Source: Bifidobacterium catenulatum subsp. kashiwanohense JCM 15439 = DSM 21854 (GTDB taxonomy: Bacteria; Actinomycetota; Actinomycetes; Actinomycetales; Bifidobacteriaceae). From it: a stretch of DNA of 64,000 nt. The translations under genes were made by a program, and so were the position numbers. Position 1 is the stretch's first letter, and each line of letters starts with the position of its first letter. Below the pieces are notes generated by a model. The model was not told the DNA's origin. It did no database searches and saw only the letters and a list, made by a program, of their open reading frames with translations. Below, piece after piece: positions 16,043 to 24,206 of the stretch. Location: assembly GCF_001042615.1 (NCBI RefSeq), contig NZ_AP012327.1, positions 1,116,001 to 1,180,000 on the forward strand, read 5' to 3'.

Positions 16043-17259
16043 ACACCTCCGGCACGGACCCATGGGAGATCGGCCCCATGGTCGCCGCCGGCACCGCCGT
16101 CGCCATCGAACCGGCACAGGAACCGGAACGCCGGCCACCGGCCGAACCCGAACCCGAGCCCGAAGCGGAGCCGGATGCGCGATGCGTGGACGACGCCGGA
16201 AGCGAAGTCCGGGCGAACACGGCCGTCGATCCGTGGGAGATCGGCCCGCTGCCATCGGCCTCGAATCCGGTGGGGAATGATATCCCGGCCGGTGCTCCGG
16301 CATCGGAACCGCAGCACGTCGGCGGTGCCGTGGAGCCGGCCGATCTCGCCGACACGATCGACCTCACGCCGGTCGGCGAACAGGATGCCGCCATGCCCGT
16401 GCGCGAATGGAGGCGCATGGCCACGACCGCGGGCGGCATCCTGCTCGCGGCCTGCGTCACGGTCGCCGGCATGTCCGCGTGGGAATCGCATGAATCCGCC
16501 ACGGCCGCGCGCGAGCTGGAACAGGCGACGGCGGACTGCGCCGCCGCGCGCGCAGCGGCGAAGAAAGCCGAACGGAAGCTGGCCGAATATCTCGACGGCG
16601 ACCGGCTCGCACAGGCGAAAGCGGTCACGGCCGACAAGCTCGCCGACCCGGAAACCCTGGAAACCCTCAACGACCTGTCCGAACGATACGCCGCAGGCGA
16701 ACGGATCCCCACATGCGCAGGCGGCACGGAAACGGCGCAGGCCACCACGAGCACGCTGCGATCCACGGAGAAGCGGAACGCCAAACGGCTCGCACGGGTG
16801 AGGAAAGCGGTGGAGGCGGTGTTCGCCTCACGGCTGGCCCATACGGTCGAACAGGGCGAACGATTGTATTCCTCCTCCGAAGGCAAGGTGCAGGACGAAT
16901 ATTCTCGCGCCCTGCTGCGCGCCTCAATCGACAAGCGCGACGAGAAGGCCATCACCGACGCCATGGACAAGGTGACCGCCTCCATCGACGCGAAGACCAA
17001 GGCCGACGAGGAAAGGAAAGCGCAGGAGGAGGCCGCAGCGGCTGCGGCGCAGGCGCAGGAGCAGAGCACGCCGGCACCGCAACAGTACTCGTACATGCCC
17101 TCCGGCTCCGCTTCGGGCTCGGGTTCCGGCCCGACGGGCGGCGGATACCATCCCTCCGGCGGTTCCGCCGGCTCGACCGGCGGTTCCGCGTCTCCGGGCT
17201 GGTCGGTGCCCGCGAACCCGGACCCCTCGCAACTGCCCGGCACCGACCCGAGCCTATGA
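16039..17259 (+). CDS. Membrane-anchored coiled-coil surface protein, paralogue C
   Basis: 406 residues starting MNTSGTDPWEIGPM at an ATGA overlap. The acidic Pro/Glu-rich N-terminus repeats the DPWEIGP motif (residues about 6 and 65). A membrane span lies near residues 135-155. A coiled-coil region contains the SSSEGKVQDEYSRALLRASI and DAMDKVTASIDAKTKAD segments, which match SDGKVQDNATRETLTNAI and NGVNASVQAKTDAD in paralogues A and B. A Gly/Ser/Pro tail follows. It is thus a distant third member of the family on the other side of the adhesin gene. Confidence 0.7.
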   Translation: MNTSGTDPWEIGPMVAAGTAVAIEPAQEPERRPPAEPEPEPEAEPDARCVDDAGSEVRANTAVDPWEIGPLPSASNPVGNDIPAGAPASEPQHVGGAVEPADLADTIDLTPVGEQDAAMPVREWRRMATTAGGILLAACVTVAGMSAWESHESATAARELEQATADCAAARAAAKKAERKLAEYLDGDRLAQAKAVTADKLADPETLETLNDLSERYAAGERIPTCAGGTETAQATTSTLRSTEKRNAKRLARVRKAVEAVFASRLAHTVEQGERLYSSSEGKVQDEYSRALLRASIDKRDEKAITDAMDKVTASIDAKTKADEERKAQEEAAAAAAQAQEQSTPAPQQYSYMPSGSASGSGSGPTGGGYHPSGGSAGSTGGSASPGWSVPANPDPSQLPGTDPSL

Positions 17260-17272
17260 AAGGACCAACACC

Positions 17273-17755
17273 ATGCCACAACTGACCACGTTGATCCCGG
17301 CGTTCACGGCACCCGTCACCGACCGCGTGTGGCTGGTGGGCGCGCACGGCGGTGCCGGATGCACCACGATCCGCCATTCGGATCCGGAACGTTTCGCCGA
17401 CGCCGGCCGCGCGCTGCCGGTCAGCCAGGATCCCTCCATGCCCTCGCGCATCATCCTGTGCGCCATGGGCACGGGGCGCGGCCTCGAATCGTTGCGCGCG
17501 CTGCTCGCCGACCAGTCGGCCGGACTGTTCGGCGCATCGATCCTGTTGGGCGCGGCCATCACCGACCCCGTGCCCCGCGTGCCCCGGCCTTTGGTGGCGG
17601 CGCGCATCCAACTGTCATCCGCCGTCCGCGTGTGGCGGCTGCCCCATATCAAAGGGCTTGAGCTCGACGGGTTTCCCCGGCGTTATCCGGCCGCGTACTC
17701 ACGGCTTGTCAGGGACGTAGACGCCATGCCCCGCGCCACGGCCCATGTCGGCTGA
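17273..17755 (+). CDS. Conjugation-region protein with a degenerate P-loop
   Basis: 160 residues starting MPQLTTLIPAF behind GAAAGGACC. The segment VWLVGAHGGAGCTTI looks like the deviant Walker A of ParA/MinD proteins (KGGxGKTT) with both lysines lost, and MPSRIILCAMGTGRGLESLR follows where a Walker B strand might lie. Proteins of this type occur upstream of VirB-like genes in actinobacterial elements (I recall the label DUF6668, not verified). The last 12 residues (VDAMPRATAHVG) are encoded by the GTAGACGCCATG repeat, so the gene reads into the regulatory repeat. Confidence 0.6.
   Translation: MPQLTTLIPAFTAPVTDRVWLVGAHGGAGCTTIRHSDPERFADAGRALPVSQDPSMPSRIILCAMGTGRGLESLRALLADQSAGLFGASILLGAAITDPVPRVPRPLVAARIQLSSAVRVWRLPHIKGLELDGFPRRYPAAYSRLVRDVDAMPRATAHVG
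17716..17735 (+). repeat. GTAGACGCCATG repeat, copy 4, upstream of the VirB2-like gene
   Basis: CGTAGACGCCATGCCCCGCG, 57 bp before the start at 17793, same direction. It overlaps the end of the preceding gene. Its ATG opens nine codons, MPRATAHVG, then TGA, in the frame of the host gene. Confidence 0.75.
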
Positions 17756-17792
17756 CGATGGTGCATGAACCTAACACGAAAGGAACAACCCA

Positions 17793-18095
17793 ATGCTGCA
17801 TGAAACATACATGATCCTCGCCGAGACCCTTTCCGACCCGACCCCGTGCCTGCCTCCGGGATTCTCGGGGCCGGTATCCACCGCCCTGGGCTGGGTGAAG
17901 GCGCTGAGCCTGGTGATCGGCGTGGTCGCGCTGGTGCGCATCGGCGTGCACATCCTGCGCCAGCAGGGCGACGGCGTGCCGGACCGCGACGACACGTTCG
18001 ACAAGCTCGTCAACTGGGTGATCGGCATCTTCCTCGGGGCGGGCGCTGTCGCCATCCTCGCCGCACTCGGCCTGTCCGTCACCGCAAGCTGCTGA
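17793..18095 (+). CDS. VirB2/TrbC-like small membrane protein
   Basis: 100 residues starting MLHETYMILAETL behind AAAGGAAC. It has two membrane spans (TALGWVKALSLVIGVVALVR and WVIGIFLGAGAVAILAALGL) joined by a charged loop with QQGDGVPDRDD. Size, topology and position ahead of VirB6- and VirB4-like genes match pilin-like VirB2/TrbC proteins of Gram-positive transfer systems. The assignment rests on topology and context. Confidence 0.6.
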   Translation: MLHETYMILAETLSDPTPCLPPGFSGPVSTALGWVKALSLVIGVVALVRIGVHILRQQGDGVPDRDDTFDKLVNWVIGIFLGAGAVAILAALGLSVTASC

Positions 18096-18103
18096 GAAAA
18101 GCC

Positions 18104-20113
18104 ATGGAAGGGATTCGACGCATACGGCAGCGCCTGTGCGCGCTGCTGCTCGCCCTCGCCTGCCTCATGGGCCTCGCCGCCTGCGGCGGACCCGACTTCG
18201 GATCGTTCAGCAAGGAGCTCACGTTCGGAGACAAGCAGATCAGCGACACCCAGACCACCTACGTGATGAAGATACCCGAAGGCAGGCTCGGCGACCTGAT
18301 CGGCCCCAGCCAGATCCAATGGGTCATCGGCAAGTACCGGGCCGGCTGGGTGCGTGCCGGAATGGTGTCCGCGAATCCGACCGACAAGGAGCTCAAGAAG
18401 CATGCGCGCGTCCAGTTCCGGGCCGCACCGAACCTGCAATGCGATGCGTTGGAGAACACGTACCAGGAGGAGTCGCCCGACGAGGGCAAATGGGAGTACA
18501 AGGATTCCTCGTGCCAGAAGCAGCGCAAGCTCTCCTGGCTGGAGAAGACCCTGTGGAACATGTACCAGGTGCAGTCGGATTCCACGATCGAATGGCTGTC
18601 CACCAGCCGCAACACGCTGGTCGCCGCGAACGACACGGTATCAACGTTGCAGGCGAACGCCACGCCGGACTACGATTCATGGTTCACGCCGGTGAACCGG
18701 TACCTGCGCATCGCGCAGGGCGTGCTCATTGCTGCCGCCGCGATCAGCCTGATCGTGCTGAGCGCGCGCATCGTGTGGAACATCGGCCAGGGCGGCGAGG
18801 GCCGTCTGCTCGACCGCATCGGCTGGATACTGCTCGGCGTGCTGCTCGGCTCCTCGTGCGCGAGCATCGCGCTCACGTTCTTCTCCCGCTCGTCCGGCGG
18901 CAATCCGGGCCTGCCGTCCTGGACGCCGGGCGGCGGCACCACGTTCTTCCTGTCGGACTACATCCGCATGCAGGTTGACCCGTTCCTGATCATCGCGGCC
19001 GTGTGCGGCGTGATCGCCGCCGGCTGGAAGCTCGTCACCCAACAGGAGGGCCGCGACCTTATCCCATTGGGCAAGGCCTTCATGTGGGCGATCCTGAGCG
19101 CCGTGTGCCTTGCCGGACTGGTCAACACGTTCCAGGCCACGTTCGACACGTGGACCGCCGCCGTGCTCAGATCCGCGTCCGGCATGATGAGCGACGCATG
19201 GGAATCGAAAAGCCTGGCCGCGAGCTCGTTCTTCAACTTGGGCGCGCCCGTCGCCATCGTGCTCACCGTCGTGATGTGGATCTGCGGGCTGATCAGCAAG
19301 ATATTCGCCTACTTCCGCGCCGGGATGCTGCCGATCCTCGTGGGCGTGGCACCCATGTGGGCCGCGATGAGCTGGATGGAATCGGGCAAGCAGGCTTTCG
19401 CCAAGACAATCGGCTGGCTGGCCGCGTTCCTGGCCTACAAGCCCGTCGCCGCACTGGTCATGGCGACCGGCTCGGCGATCATGGCCACGGCCGGCCCCGG
19501 CGACGACAGCCAGGCCATAACGTTGATGCTCACCCTGAGCGTCATCATCCTCCTTCCCGCCATGATCCGCGTGATCGTGCCCGCAGTGCAATCCTCGGTC
19601 GGCGGTGGCGGCGGCGGAATCCTGCCCTCCATACTCGGCATGGGAGTCGCTTTGGCCGGTGCCGGCGTGCGCAAGGCCGCAGGAGGCAAGGGCGGCAGGA
19701 AAGGCGGCGGCGACGGACGCGGCGAAGCGTCACCGGACGGTGCCAAACCCGGTGCCGGTCGCGGCCTGGCCGGACTGCTTTCCGGGCTCGGCCGAAACGG
19801 CGGAAAGCCGCAGGGAGCGAACGGCGGCGGCAAGCAAGCCAAGCCGCTGGACGGCAATCCCACGGGCGACGAACCGCAGAACACCGGCGACAAGCCGCAG
19901 GGAGCGAACCGCAAGGCTAGCGACGGCAAGCCGCAGGGAGCGAACGGCAATGGTGTGGGGAGCCCGGTTCCACCGGCACCCGATGGCGCATCACCCGACC
20001 CGTCAGGCGGCAACAGGCCGCAGGGGGCGAACGGCGACGCCGGCGGGTTCGCCCGCGAGGGCGCCCCGGACGGTGCCGACCGCTCGACCACTCGCAAGGG
20101 CAAGACATTCTGA
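18104..20113 (+). CDS. VirB6/TrbL-like polytopic membrane protein with an N-terminal lipobox
   Basis: 669 residues starting MEGIRRIRQRLCALLLALAC. A signal peptide with lipobox LAAC (cysteine near residue 27) precedes an external region of about 170 residues. Six to eight membrane spans lie between about 205 and 520 (for example VLIAAAAISLIVLSARIVW, APVAIVLTVVMWICGLISKI, LMLTLSVIILLPAMIRVIV), as in VirB6/TrbL channel proteins. The hydrophilic Gly-rich tail repeats PQGAN four times. It lies between VirB2-like and SCO6880-like genes. The lipoprotein head joined to a polytopic body is unusual. Confidence 0.75.
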   Translation: MEGIRRIRQRLCALLLALACLMGLAACGGPDFGSFSKELTFGDKQISDTQTTYVMKIPEGRLGDLIGPSQIQWVIGKYRAGWVRAGMVSANPTDKELKKHARVQFRAAPNLQCDALENTYQEESPDEGKWEYKDSSCQKQRKLSWLEKTLWNMYQVQSDSTIEWLSTSRNTLVAANDTVSTLQANATPDYDSWFTPVNRYLRIAQGVLIAAAAISLIVLSARIVWNIGQGGEGRLLDRIGWILLGVLLGSSCASIALTFFSRSSGGNPGLPSWTPGGGTTFFLSDYIRMQVDPFLIIAAVCGVIAAGWKLVTQQEGRDLIPLGKAFMWAILSAVCLAGLVNTFQATFDTWTAAVLRSASGMMSDAWESKSLAASSFFNLGAPVAIVLTVVMWICGLISKIFAYFRAGMLPILVGVAPMWAAMSWMESGKQAFAKTIGWLAAFLAYKPVAALVMATGSAIMATAGPGDDSQAITLMLTLSVIILLPAMIRVIVPAVQSSVGGGGGGILPSILGMGVALAGAGVRKAAGGKGGRKGGGDGRGEASPDGAKPGAGRGLAGLLSGLGRNGGKPQGANGGGKQAKPLDGNPTGDEPQNTGDKPQGANRKASDGKPQGANGNGVGSPVPPAPDGASPDPSGGNRPQGANGDAGGFAREGAPDGADRSTTRKGKTF

Positions 20114-20146
20114 CGCATACGTTTTGTTAAGGAGATTCGGACAGCC

Positions 20147-21634
20147 ATGGCGTCGAACACGACATACGGCGATTGGATGCGGCCGATGCCGGGCGGCATC
20201 CGCAACATCGGCATCCCGCTGACGATAGCGGGCATGGGAGTGCTGACCTGCACGCTGCTGGTCAGCATGGCGAGCGTGGTCGCGGCCATCGCGATCCTCG
20301 TGGTCGGCATGGGCGTCATCCTCGTGTTGGCGATCCGCGACCGCGAGCACCGCAACATGGTGGATCGCACCGTGGAGAAACGCACGTGGATGGCCGCGCA
20401 GCGTTCCGGCGCTAACCTGTATCGTTCCGGCCTGCTCGCGCCGATCGACGGCGGCGAGGCCATGCTTCCGGGCATCCTCTCACGGGTGGGCCTGACCTCC
20501 GCCCTGGACGGGCTGGGCGGCGAGTTCTGCCTGGTGCGGCATTCGCACACCGGCGAATACTCGCTGCTCCTGTCATGCCAGCCGCAGGGCGCGAGCCTCG
20601 CCGACGACGACGTGGAGGATTCGTACGTGGCCTCGTGGGCCGGGCTCATGGAATCGCTCGCCTCCGAGGCCGGTGTCACCCAATTGGCCGTGACCGTGGA
20701 CACGGCACCCGATTCCGGCGTGAGGTTCCGCCGCACGTTGAGCAGACGCATCGTCAGGGACGCTCCCGAGCTGGCCGCGCGCGCCATGGCGCAGATCATG
20801 GACCAGTACGCGGCCGGCGGCGCTTCCAACGATGTGACGCTCACCTTGACTTTCCGCTACACCGACCGTAACGGCAAATACCTGGAGGCCGGGGAGGCCG
20901 CGCGTCGCATAAGCCTGCTGCTGCCCTCGATCCGCGAGCAGATAGCGCAGGCGGGAGGCGGTGCCGCGAGGGCCCTGGGCATGGAGGAGATCACGCGCAT
21001 GGTCCGCGTCGCCTACGATCCGGCCGCTCAGGAGACGATCGAGGAATCCGACGAGCCGCCGTACATCGCCTGGGAGGATTGCGGACCGCTCATGCACGAG
21101 GCCGGCTGGAGCCATTACGCGCATGATTCCGGTTTGAGCCGCACATGGGAGATGGTGGATCCGCCGAAAAGCAACGTGACCGCCGACACGCTCACCCGGC
21201 TGCTTTCCCCGTTGGCGGACTGCGACCGCAAGCGAGTGACCGTGCTCTACCGGATGCTGCCGCCCGACAAGACGATGTTCATGGCCGAGCAGAACAGGCA
21301 GAAGGCCGCGAACCAGGTCAGCCAGGAGAAACGGGCCACGGTGAGGTCCATGAGCCAGATCGGCAAGGCCAACCGCCAGGCCGTCGCAACGAACCAGGGT
21401 GCGGTCATGGTGTTCTTCGGGATGCTCGTCACCGTCACCGTGTCCAGGGGCGAACAGGAAAGCCAACGGCTCGAAGCCGCGTCACGCGCCGTGGAACAGG
21501 CCGCAGGCGGCGCGAAGATCGACCTGCGCCCCTGCTACGGGGCACAGGACACGGGATTCGCCGCAAGCCTGCCCCTTGGATTGAACGTCAGATCATACAC
21601 TCCAGCCGGCCCCCTCGGCCGGCTCCTGTCCTGA
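20147..21634 (+). CDS. SCO6880-like type IV transfer protein
   Basis: 495 residues starting MASNTTYGDWMRPM after AAGGAG. Two N-terminal membrane spans (GIPLTIAGMGVLTCTLLVSM, VAAIAILVVGMGVILVLAI) precede a large soluble domain, like the PrgI plus VirB4-N-terminal part of the SCO6880 family described in Streptomyces conjugative elements. No Walker motifs are present; the ATPase half is the next gene, 11 bp away. Together they probably act as a split VirB4. Confidence 0.8.
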   Translation: MASNTTYGDWMRPMPGGIRNIGIPLTIAGMGVLTCTLLVSMASVVAAIAILVVGMGVILVLAIRDREHRNMVDRTVEKRTWMAAQRSGANLYRSGLLAPIDGGEAMLPGILSRVGLTSALDGLGGEFCLVRHSHTGEYSLLLSCQPQGASLADDDVEDSYVASWAGLMESLASEAGVTQLAVTVDTAPDSGVRFRRTLSRRIVRDAPELAARAMAQIMDQYAAGGASNDVTLTLTFRYTDRNGKYLEAGEAARRISLLLPSIREQIAQAGGGAARALGMEEITRMVRVAYDPAAQETIEESDEPPYIAWEDCGPLMHEAGWSHYAHDSGLSRTWEMVDPPKSNVTADTLTRLLSPLADCDRKRVTVLYRMLPPDKTMFMAEQNRQKAANQVSQEKRATVRSMSQIGKANRQAVATNQGAVMVFFGMLVTVTVSRGEQESQRLEAASRAVEQAAGGAKIDLRPCYGAQDTGFAASLPLGLNVRSYTPAGPLGRLLS

Positions 21635-21645
21635 ACGGAGGACAC

Positions 21646-23247
21646 ATGATGCCGATGCCATGGAAGCCGTCGAAACGGAAGGGAACCATGCCGAGCGCCA
21701 CGGCCACGGACCCCGTGGCTCGCATGGAATCAATGCTGCTCACACCGTTGAAGGCCAAACCGGACGAGCCCGTGCCCCCGGTGCCGTGGCGTGGAAGAAG
21801 ATCGCGTGGAGGCGGCTATGCGGCCCTGATGCCCACGATCGACGAGTTCTTCGGCACGTCGAACCAGGTGTGCGGCGGGTTCTGGCCGTTCGGCACCGAC
21901 ATGGCCCTGCCGGCCGAGGGGGTGCCGGTCGGGCGGAGCCTGATGACGGGTGCCGGCGTGTGCTGCGACCCGATCAGCTGGTTCAAGGCCGGCATCATCA
22001 AACAGCCGAGCATGTTCCTTCTCGGCCTGCCGGCCATCGGCAAGAGCACGTTCGTGCGCCGCGAGGTGCTGGGACTGAGCGCCCTGGGCATGAACGCGAT
22101 CATCCCCGGCGATCTGAAGCCCGACTACGCCTCACTGGTCAACATGCTCGGCGGCCAGGTCATCCGGCTGGGAGCGGGCATCGGCGTGGTCAACCCCCTG
22201 GACCCCGGCGACCTCCATTATGCGCTGCAACGCTTGGAGGGCGAGGCGCGCAAGGACCTCACGGACTACTACAACGACACGCGCGCCGCGCTCATGGAGG
22301 TGCTTTTGACGATCATGCGCACCGGCCGCGAGGCCGACGACGTGGGCGGTGCCAGGGGCGTGACCGCACGCGAATCCGATATCCTTTCCGTGGCCGTGCG
22401 CGTGCTCCACGACCGGCATGGCGGCGATCCGCAGCCTCCCGTCATCGCGGACCTGCGAGACCTGCTGAGGGAAGGGCCCGACGAGGTGCGTATGGCGGCG
22501 GTCTGGGACGACCCGGAAAACGACGAGCTCTACAGGGCGCAGGTTCGCGGCCTTCTGGCCGACCTGCACGGGTTCTCGAACCGCATGACGAAGTTCGGCC
22601 GTCTGTTCGGCGACCAGACCACCGCGCGCATCGACCTGTCCAGGCCCGTGGACTTCGACATCAGCGCCCTGGCCCAGTCGGGCGACGATGTGGTCGCCGC
22701 CGTGCTGGCGACCACGTGGACGAGCGCGTTCGCCGCGAAGAACGCCGCCGACGTGCTCGCCGAGGAGGGATTGCAGCCCCGGCGCAACCACGTGATCATC
22801 ATGGACGAGATGCACCGCGCTTTGCGCGCCAGCCCCCTCATGGTCGAAAAGCTCGACCTGCTCACCCGTCTGAACAGGCAGTGGGGCGTAGGCCAGATCA
22901 TGATCACGCACACGTTCAAGGACCTGATGTGCATGGAGACCCCGGCGCAGAACACCAAGGCGCGCGGCTTCGTGGAACGCAGCGAGATCAAGGTGCTGGG
23001 CGCTTTGAGCCGCATCGAGGTGGACCGATACCTGCGCGGCGAATGCGGACTGCCCGTATCCCGGCGCGAGGAGGACATGCTGGAGGATTGGGCCACCCCG
23101 GTCAACTTCGGTTCCGATGCCTCGCACAAGGGTCTGGGCCGTTTCCTGATCAAACTGGGAGGACTGCCCGGAATCCCCATCAACGTGGAGATGTGCCCGC
23201 TCGAAAAAAGCGGGTTCAACGATACGAACCTCAAATGGCACGCCTAG
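21646..23247 (+). CDS. virB4: VirB4-type conjugation ATPase
   Basis: 533 residues. The start at 21646 has AACGGAGGA upstream; the frame runs back into the previous gene without another signal. Walker A is GLPAIGKSTF (about residue 130), Walker B is HVIIMDEMHRAL (about residue 385), and a conserved GQIMITHTFKDLM block follows. It powers substrate transport or pilus assembly at the membrane base of the type IV channel. It lacks the usual VirB4 N-terminal domain, which the preceding SCO6880-like gene probably supplies. Confidence 0.88.
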   Translation: MMPMPWKPSKRKGTMPSATATDPVARMESMLLTPLKAKPDEPVPPVPWRGRRSRGGGYAALMPTIDEFFGTSNQVCGGFWPFGTDMALPAEGVPVGRSLMTGAGVCCDPISWFKAGIIKQPSMFLLGLPAIGKSTFVRREVLGLSALGMNAIIPGDLKPDYASLVNMLGGQVIRLGAGIGVVNPLDPGDLHYALQRLEGEARKDLTDYYNDTRAALMEVLLTIMRTGREADDVGGARGVTARESDILSVAVRVLHDRHGGDPQPPVIADLRDLLREGPDEVRMAAVWDDPENDELYRAQVRGLLADLHGFSNRMTKFGRLFGDQTTARIDLSRPVDFDISALAQSGDDVVAAVLATTWTSAFAAKNAADVLAEEGLQPRRNHVIIMDEMHRALRASPLMVEKLDLLTRLNRQWGVGQIMITHTFKDLMCMETPAQNTKARGFVERSEIKVLGALSRIEVDRYLRGECGLPVSRREEDMLEDWATPVNFGSDASHKGLGRFLIKLGGLPGIPINVEMCPLEKSGFNDTNLKWHA

Positions 23248-23261
23248 AAGGGAACCCTGCG

Positions 23262-23612
23262 ATGACAGACCGCCTCGCCACCGGCATGAAACGCATGATC
23301 CGCACCGTGGCACGCTCCGCATCACTCTCCGACCGGCTCGGCGAGCGATCCCGGCTGCTGCGGCTGACGGGCAACCGCAGCACGCTCGACTTCCGCCCCG
23401 CCGAGCACGGCGCATCCTCATGGGACTTCGAAATGTCGATAACCCCCACCGAGCCCAAGCCGTACGGCAATGCGGAAACCCGTGAACCCGTATGGCGTGA
23501 GACGGTCGATTCCGCCACCTATGGCGAATCGAGGGCGCGGGTCGCGCACGCCGTCGAAACGTTCAGAATATACGACGACACCGGCTTCCTGCCGGAAACG
23601 GAAAACCGGTGA
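23262..23612 (+). CDS. Hypothetical protein, 116 residues
   Basis: Starts MTDRLATGMKRMIRTVARSA behind AGAAGGGAACC. Basic N-terminal helix, then a mixed segment with a YGNAETREPVWRET motif. No family recognised. It lies in the transfer operon between virB4 and another unknown gene. Confidence 0.5.
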   Translation: MTDRLATGMKRMIRTVARSASLSDRLGERSRLLRLTGNRSTLDFRPAEHGASSWDFEMSITPTEPKPYGNAETREPVWRETVDSATYGESRARVAHAVETFRIYDDTGFLPETENR

Positions 23613-23622
23613 AAGGACCACG

Positions 23623-24102
23623 GTGAACGACGCCGCACTGCTCGACTCGCTGCACGCCGCGCTGCGCAATCCCGACCTCGCATGGTACGCGGAATTCCAT
23701 GCCGGCGAATCCATCGTCGCCGGCTACCTCGATTCCCTGACGGACCCGTATGACGGCGATGCCATACAGGTTCCCGAGGGCTGGTTCCGCTACTCGGTCG
23801 TCACCCGTGAAGGCGACCACGCCCTTCCATGGGTGGAGCACTGGAACGAATGCGAGTATTCGATCACCCATCACATCGATTGGAACGGCAAAGGGTTCAC
23901 GCCATACGACCTGTACTGCACACAGGACCTCACCGGCATGATCGCCGGCGGCTCGCTGGCCTCGATCCGGGAGGACGCGCGAACCATATTCAAGGACCGG
24001 TCCCTGACGGACGACTGCCTTTTCGCCAACTCCATCTGGCCCGAACCGGAACTCCTCGGCCTCGTGGACGACCTGACCGGCCGCACGGGACGAAACCTGT
24101 AA
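23623..24102 (+). CDS. Hypothetical protein, 159 residues
   Basis: GTG start at 23623 with GAAAGGA six bases upstream; the frame is open further back but overlaps the previous gene. Rich in aromatic residues (WFRYSVVTREGDHALPWVEH) and acidic. No family recognised. The GTAGACGCCATG repeat begins 7 bp after its stop. Confidence 0.5.
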   Translation: MNDAALLDSLHAALRNPDLAWYAEFHAGESIVAGYLDSLTDPYDGDAIQVPEGWFRYSVVTREGDHALPWVEHWNECEYSITHHIDWNGKGFTPYDLYCTQDLTGMIAGGSLASIREDARTIFKDRSLTDDCLFANSIWPEPELLGLVDDLTGRTGRNL

Positions 24103-24108
24103 GGACCC

Positions 24109-24125
24109 TGTAGACGCCATGCCCC
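24109..24125 (+). repeat. GTAGACGCCATG repeat, copy 5
   Basis: TGTAGACGCCATGCCCC, 81 bp before the start at 24207 and in the same direction. The conserved second half (ACTGATGATCGGGG at 24144-24157) is at the same spacing as in copies 4, 6 and 10. The internal ATG opens nine codons then TGA. Confidence 0.75.
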
Positions 24126-24126
24126 A

Positions 24127-24168
24127 CCCCGCCATGGCCTTGGACTGATGATCGGGGTCATGGCGGGG
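24127..24168. repeat. Hairpin within repeat copy 5
   Basis: CCCCGCCATG (24127-24136) and CATGGCGGGG (24159-24168) are perfect inverted repeats enclosing the TGATGATCGG block. It could act as a terminator or attenuator between gene groups; there is no T run. Confidence 0.5.
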
Positions 24169-24206
24169 ACAGCGGGTTGCCGCCGAGGATTGTCAAGGAG
24201 CCGAAC

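Noticed and set aside
19804..20031. Repeated CCGCAGGGAGCGAA DNA as a possible CRISPR or integration site
   Set aside because: The copies are in frame inside a protein tail (PQGAN) and are irregularly spaced, so they are explained as coding repeats.
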